Assembly: GCA_009782085.1 (NCBI GenBank)
Contig: WQUN01000171.1
Coordinates: forward strand, 1-10,577
From: Bacillota bacterium
GTDB lineage: Bacteria > Bacillota > Clostridia > Lachnospirales > WQUN01
Reading direction: 5' to 3'
DNA: 10,577 nt
In this document: positions 6,791 through 10,577 of the stretch, piece after piece
Layout of the letters: each line of letters starts with the position of its first letter
Numbering within the stretch: position 1 is the first letter of the stretch
Made by a program: the position numbers and the translations under genes
Notes under the pieces: generated by a model
The model's input: only the letters and a program-made list of their open reading frames with translations
The model's database searches: none
Told to the model about the DNA's origin: nothing

Positions 6791-9700
6791 ATGCGAAGGA
6801 AAAACAGGAATTGGGAACAGTTTTTGATGGAGCATTTTATGAAGAAGATTTTCGGTTTTTTCCTGATTCTGGCCATACTGATCAATCTGGTTGCGCCGGG
6901 CTCCACTTTTGCGGGCGATGACGAGAGCGCCGGTCCCGCCGTCTACGGCGACATGGCCGAGGCCGACAGCGCCGGGGCCGCAGACGGGCTCCTGCAAGAA
7001 TTCGCCTCGGATATCGCGTCCGGCGGGGCGTTGGACCTGGCGGCGAGCCCCGAAGCCGCCGGCGAATCGGAGGAGAACCCCGCCGCCGAAACCGCCGGCG
7101 GGACGGAGAACAATCCCGACGCCGCAACCGCCGCCGGTACAGAGAACAATCCCGAAACCGCGGCGGCCGCCGAACCGGAATCCGGCGTTTTGGCAGCCGC
7201 CGCGCCGGTCATGGCCGCCGGAGCGACGGCGGCCTACGATTTCGGTTTCGTGGACGCCGCCGTGCAGATGACGCGAAACGGCGTCGGCGACTCGGGCGAC
7301 ACATTGGCCAATTACCTCAGAAATCCCGACAACCTCACGGCGGCGAACAACCCGAACGGGGCTTACAGGGTTTACCTCGCGCGCAACGAGCACGCGGGCT
7401 TTCAGACCGTGTACCGGGAGAAAACCCTGACCGGCGCAACGATCGCGCTCCAGGTTTCCGACTTTGCGCAAACAGGCGGCGGCGCGAGAATATCGCCGCA
7501 GGTATTCCGTGAAGAGTATATGGAGAATACATATCCCGATACGGCCCACCCTGAGAACCCCAACTTTGTGGTGAACGACGCCGATCCCCTGACGCCGTAC
7601 GGCGCGGGGACTCCGGTCGCGTCCCCCCTGGACGAGTGCAGCGCCTTTTATATCGAGTTGCGCACGGCTGTGGACACCCCAGCCGGAGATTACACGGGCA
7701 CGGTGACGGTAAACATCTACGACCGGAACAACGCGCTCGCGGTGCAGAAGACGCTGCCGGTGACCGTCACGGTGTGGAATTTCTATCTGCCGGACAATCA
7801 CTTCTGCCGGACCGCCATGGGTCTTCTCAGTTCCGTCTCCGGTTATTCCGCGTCCACAAATTTTCTGACGTACAGCGGCGTCGGCCTTAATCCGGACGGC
7901 ACGGTTAAACCCGAATCACTTCCGCTGGCGCAGAAAGTCGTCAAGGCCTATTACGACCTGCTGCTGGATAACGGCGTCAGCGCCTACGATCTGCCCTATA
8001 CCCCGATCGATTTGGGGACGGACTTCGGCTACGTAAAGGACGCGAAAGCCGCCGAGCTTTATATGTCGGATCCCCGAGTAACCAGCTTTGTGCTCCAAAA
8101 CACGGCGCGAATGGGGTACGACATGACCGCCCCCGCGGCTCAGGCCAAGGCGTACTCGGCAGTGGTGTCCAAGCAGAAGCTCTGGCAGGACAAATCCTAT
8201 TTCTATCTCACGGATGAAGCCAAAGCGGGCTGGATAGACCAATGGGGCCCGACTTATCATGACATAATACATATATTGAACTCCGCGTGGACGGACGACC
8301 CGAACACCAATTACGCCTGGCCCGCGATAAACGCCGTGTCGCCGGTCAACGGCGATGTCGCGTACAACGTCGCCAATCTTCAAAGAGGGTACAACAACAA
8401 TCTGTGTATCAGTATCCAGAATTTTTATGAAGGCGAGTCGGCGGACGCTTTCGCGGCCGTGAAAGAGTGGCAAAACGCCGGCAAACAGGTCTGGACGTAT
8501 CCCGACGACGCCGCGTACGGCGGGTATTTCGATCTGAACAGAAAGAATTCGTATAATTTCAACATAGGCATGAGCATGGGCGTCGCGCGCCGCTCGATGT
8601 TCTGGAGCGCGTACAACTTCGGGATGACGGGCGTGTTGTATTGGATCGCTTCCGGCTGGATGCACAACCCCTGGTCCGACAATAAGATCGGTTTAACCGG
8701 CGTTTCCTATCAATCGGGCTGGGGTAACGGCAACGGCGCGCTGATCTATCCGCCGAAACCCGGCACGGACCCTGCGGCCCCCATCGCCTCTTTGCGCTTA
8801 AAGCAGATCAATTCCGGTCTGTATGATTACGACTACCTCACACTGGCGAGGCAATTCATCGACGGCGGCGACCGGAACGGATCCTTTGTCGGCGGTCTGC
8901 TCGCGGAGCTCGGGATGAAACCCGATTCGGGCCTCGGCTTTACCAAAAGCATCGACACCGTGAACGACGTCCGCATGAAGATCGGCGCGGCGTTGGACGC
9001 CAGGTTCAAGGCCGGCGCGGATTATCAGTGGGGCCCCTGGGTGCATATGGTCGACGGCGACGCCACCCACAATGGCATGGACGTGCGCGTCGATTCCCTC
9101 TTGGGTGCGCAGCAGAGCAGGGAGAGCGACGGCGTGAACGCGCAGGTCACCTTCGATTCCCAGGGCGGCAGCGCCGTCGCCCCCGTGGCGGTGCCGTTGG
9201 GGGGAAAGATACCCGCGCCAGCCGACCCGAAGCTGGACGGCTCCGTGTTCAAAGGCTGGTATTTTAACGGCGCGCCGGTCGATCTGAAAAGCTACACCGT
9301 GACCGGCGACACGCCGCTTACAGCGCGCTGGGGCCCCGACCCGGCGAAGATAAAGATCAGCGACAGGATATCCGCCGGCAGAGCGAATCACGAACAGTGG
9401 GAATCGAACTACTCTTACGGCATGGCGATAGACAAGGATAACAGGCTCTGGGCCTGGGGGGACAACTCCAACGGCCAGCTGGGCGACGGCACGACCGCCG
9501 CCAAAAACGCCCCGGCGATTATCATGAGCGACGCGGCGGAAGTCACATGCGGGATGAACACCACCGCCGTCATTAAAACGGACGGCACCCTGTGGATGTG
9601 GGGGCTGGACGTCAACAGCCTGCAGCCGGTGTATATCGCCGACAACGTCAAGTCCGTCTCGCTGGCTTCGGGCAACGGGGCCTACGTGAGGACCACCGGC

Positions 9701-10577
9701 GCGCTCTACGCTTTCGGCGGCGGATACTGGGGGAACATAGGCACCGGCGATCAGGCGGGCGCCGCGTACGACGCCCCGCGCATTCCGATGTATATGTCGA
9801 GCGGCGTCAAAAAGGTTTCTGTCGGGTATATGAATATGTACGCCCTGCGAAACGACGGTTCCCTTTGGGCGTGGGGATGGGGCGCCTTGGGCCAGATCGG
9901 CGACGGCGCCAACAGCACCTTCAATATCGTCCCGAAACAAATCATGAGCGGCGTGGCGGACGTTACCGGCGCGATGCGCCAGACGCTTGCCATAAAAACG
10001 GACGGCAGCCTCTGGGCCTGGGGAACCAACACCTTCGGACAGTTCGGCGACGGTTCCAAGAACGACTCATACTCGCCGGTCAAAATAGGGGACGGGTACA
10101 GGGAGGTCGTGTGCGGGCAGAAACACACCGCCGTAATAAAGACGGACGGCAGCCTCTGGACCTTCGGGTACAACGCCTACGGGCAGATCGGCAACGGCAA
10201 GTCGGGCGCCGATCAGCCGACGCCCGTGAAGATACTGGACAACATCGCCGGCGCGGCGTGCGGATGGTACAATACGTTCGCCGTCAAACAGGACGGCAGC
10301 CTCTGGGGCTGGGGGCTTAACAACAACCGCCAGCTTGGCGACAGGGACCTTACGACCGGAAATGCCCTGGCGGCCGGATATATTACCTCGCCGGTCATGA
10401 TCATGCCTCAGGGGACCATCATCGCTTACACCCCCAAGACATACACCGTAACCTTCGACGCGCAGGGAGGGACGCCCGTCCCGCCTTCGCAGGCGATCGC
10501 TGAGGGGGCCAAGGTCACGCGGCCCGCAAACCCGGGCAAGACGGGGGCTGTTTTCAAGGAATGGCTTAAAAACGGCG
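6791..10577 (+). CDS. Large secreted GH123/DUF4091-like glycoside hydrolase with RCC1 propeller and InlB-type repeats (3' end missing)
   Basis: The frame is open from 6791 to the window edge, giving 1262 residues without a stop. Residues 17-41 are a signal peptide (MKKIFGFFLILAILINL core, cleavage likely after STFA). An alternative start at Met17 (6839) has a GGAG site, but the GGGAGG before 6791 is stronger. Residues 42-150 are an Ala/Glu/Asn-rich linker. Residues 286-340 carry the beta-sandwich ending typical of DUF4091/GH123 proteins (TPAGDYTGTVTV, then VWNFYLPDNHF). The catalytic module runs to about 710. It contains FYLTDEA with Asp475-Glu476, matching the Asp-Glu pair of GH123 beta-N-acetylgalactosaminidases, and GNGALIYP and GLYDYDYL near its end. 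After that come an InlB/Flg_new-type repeat (786-848), seven RCC1-type blades (about 870-1208) and a second InlB/Flg_new repeat from 1220. It is probably cell-surface or extracellular. The exact substrate is not certain. Confidence 0.9.
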   Translation, partial: MRRKNRNWEQFLMEHFMKKIFGFFLILAILINLVAPGSTFAGDDESAGPAVYGDMAEADSAGAADGLLQEFASDIASGGALDLAASPEAAGESEENPAAETAGGTENNPDAATAAGTENNPETAAAAEPESGVLAAAAPVMAAGATAAYDFGFVDAAVQMTRNGVGDSGDTLANYLRNPDNLTAANNPNGAYRVYLARNEHAGFQTVYREKTLTGATIALQVSDFAQTGGGARISPQVFREEYMENTYPDTAHPENPNFVVNDADPLTPYGAGTPVASPLDECSAFYIELRTAVDTPAGDYTGTVTVNIYDRNNALAVQKTLPVTVTVWNFYLPDNHFCRTAMGLLSSVSGYSASTNFLTYSGVGLNPDGTVKPESLPLAQKVVKAYYDLLLDNGVSAYDLPYTPIDLGTDFGYVKDAKAAELYMSDPRVTSFVLQNTARMGYDMTAPAAQAKAYSAVVSKQKLWQDKSYFYLTDEAKAGWIDQWGPTYHDIIHILNSAWTDDPNTNYAWPAINAVSPVNGDVAYNVANLQRGYNNNLCISIQNFYEGESADAFAAVKEWQNAGKQVWTYPDDAAYGGYFDLNRKNSYNFNIGMSMGVARRSMFWSAYNFGMTGVLYWIASGWMHNPWSDNKIGLTGVSYQSGWGNGNGALIYPPKPGTDPAAPIASLRLKQINSGLYDYDYLTLARQFIDGGDRNGSFVGGLLAELGMKPDSGLGFTKSIDTVNDVRMKIGAALDARFKAGADYQWGPWVHMVDGDATHNGMDVRVDSLLGAQQSRESDGVNAQVTFDSQGGSAVAPVAVPLGGKIPAPADPKLDGSVFKGWYFNGAPVDLKSYTVTGDTPLTARWGPDPAKIKISDRISAGRANHEQWESNYSYGMAIDKDNRLWAWGDNSNGQLGDGTTAAKNAPAIIMSDAAEVTCGMNTTAVIKTDGTLWMWGLDVNSLQPVYIADNVKSVSLASGNGAYVRTTGALYAFGGGYWGNIGTGDQAGAAYDAPRIPMYMSSGVKKVSVGYMNMYALRNDGSLWAWGWGALGQIGDGANSTFNIVPKQIMSGVADVTGAMRQTLAIKTDGSLWAWGTNTFGQFGDGSKNDSYSPVKIGDGYREVVCGQKHTAVIKTDGSLWTFGYNAYGQIGNGKSGADQPTPVKILDNIAGAACGWYNTFAVKQDGSLWGWGLNNNRQLGDRDLTTGNALAAGYITSPVMIMPQGTIIAYTPKTYTVTFDAQGGTPVPPSQAIAEGAKVTRPANPGKTGAVFKEWLKNG
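7073..7165 (+). repeat. Short tandem repeat in the linker of the GH123-like protein
   Basis: GAGAACAATCCCGA occurs at 7106-7119 and again at 7142-7155, exactly 36 bases apart. A degenerate relative, GAGAACCCCGCC, begins at 7073. At the protein level this gives repeated TENNP units within an Ala/Glu/Thr-rich stretch, which is likely a flexible, possibly glycosylated spacer between the signal peptide and the catalytic module. The length may vary between strains. Confidence 0.65.
9146..9334 (+). repeat. First InlB/Flg_new-type (Listeria-Bacteroides) repeat
   Basis: Residues 786-848 of the GH123-like protein read VTFDSQGGSAV, then FKGWYFNG, then TPLTARWG. This is the V-x-F-(D/N)-x-x-GG, F-x-GWY, L-x-A-x-W pattern of the beta-grasp repeat found in internalin B and many surface proteins of Bacillota. 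Such modules usually act as stalks or binding spacers. Confidence 0.85.
9398..10414 (+). repeat. Seven RCC1-type blades, a complete beta-propeller
   Basis: The motif DGSLWAWG with a following GQ(L/I)GDG recurs about every 41-53 residues. The blade cores begin with RLWAWG near residue 886, then TLWMWG near 934, ALYAFG, SLWAWG, SLWAWG, SLWTFG, and SLWGWG near 1170. Seven blades would close one RCC1-type propeller. DNA similarity is still visible, for example GGACGGCAGCCTCTGG at about 10000, 10144 and 10291, which suggests duplication or ongoing homogenisation. In secreted bacterial proteins this fold serves in protein or ligand binding; there is no reason to infer the eukaryotic nucleotide-exchange role. 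Confidence 0.88.
10448..10577 (+). repeat. Second InlB/Flg_new-type repeat, cut by the window edge
   Basis: From residue 1220 the protein reads VTFDAQGGTPVPPS and then FKEWLKNG, the same module type as at 9146-9334. The C-terminal A-x-W part lies outside the window. Its presence shows the protein continues, possibly with further repeats and a cell-wall attachment signal. Confidence 0.8.

Noticed and set aside
6767..7801. Minus-strand open frames at 6767-7801, 7916-8665 and 8798-9940
   Set aside because: They oppose a continuous plus-strand frame with a signal peptide, GH123-like motifs and RCC1 repeats. Their products are repetitive and Arg/Gly/Val-rich.
9398..10414. Eukaryotic-type RCC1 guanine nucleotide exchange function
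   Set aside because: The repeats are in an exported bacterial protein next to a glycosidase module. RCC1 blades are widespread in secreted bacterial proteins as binding scaffolds.

Overview
This window comes from a GC-rich bacterium. The start sites carry strong AGGAGG-type ribosome binding sites. Two promoters between the divergent genes have near-consensus housekeeping -35/-10 boxes, and the proteins are modular secreted ones with RCC1 and InlB/Flg_new-type repeats. Together these suggest a high-GC member of the Bacillota (Clostridia or Paenibacillus-like), probably a glycan degrader from a gut, rumen or similar habitat. The placement is inferred from style; no marker gene is present.

The layout is two divergent transcription units that meet in an intergenic region at 6511-6790. 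Leftward from that region, on the minus strand, lie: a 1294-residue cytoplasmic family GH2 glycoside hydrolase (6510-2626); a 100-bp imperfect palindrome directly after its stop codon (2625-2526); a small P-loop nucleotide kinase-like protein (2512-1874); a right-handed beta-helix protein with an unrecognised N-terminal region and no signal peptide (1860-229); and, after a short gap with a possible promoter, the first 50 codons of a secreted protein (150-1) that leaves the window. Rightward, on the plus strand, a single very large secreted protein starts at 6791 and is still open at the window end. It has a signal peptide, a low-complexity linker, a GH123/DUF4091-like catalytic module with an Asp-Glu pair, an InlB/Flg_new-type repeat, seven RCC1-type blades and the start of a second InlB/Flg_new repeat.

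The likely theme is glycan breakdown. The exported GH123-like enzyme would act outside the cell on an N-acetylhexosamine-containing glycan, and the cytoplasmic GH2 enzyme could process the imported oligosaccharides. The back-to-back arrangement allows shared control. A 69-bp interrupted dyad sits in the GH2 leader, between its predicted promoter and its start codon, and is the best candidate regulatory element. The links between the genes are inferred from position and family.

The most unusual items are the two palindromic non-coding elements, the GH123-propeller-InlB architecture and the orphan N-terminal region of the beta-helix protein. I found no tRNA, rRNA, CRISPR array, transposase or phage gene.
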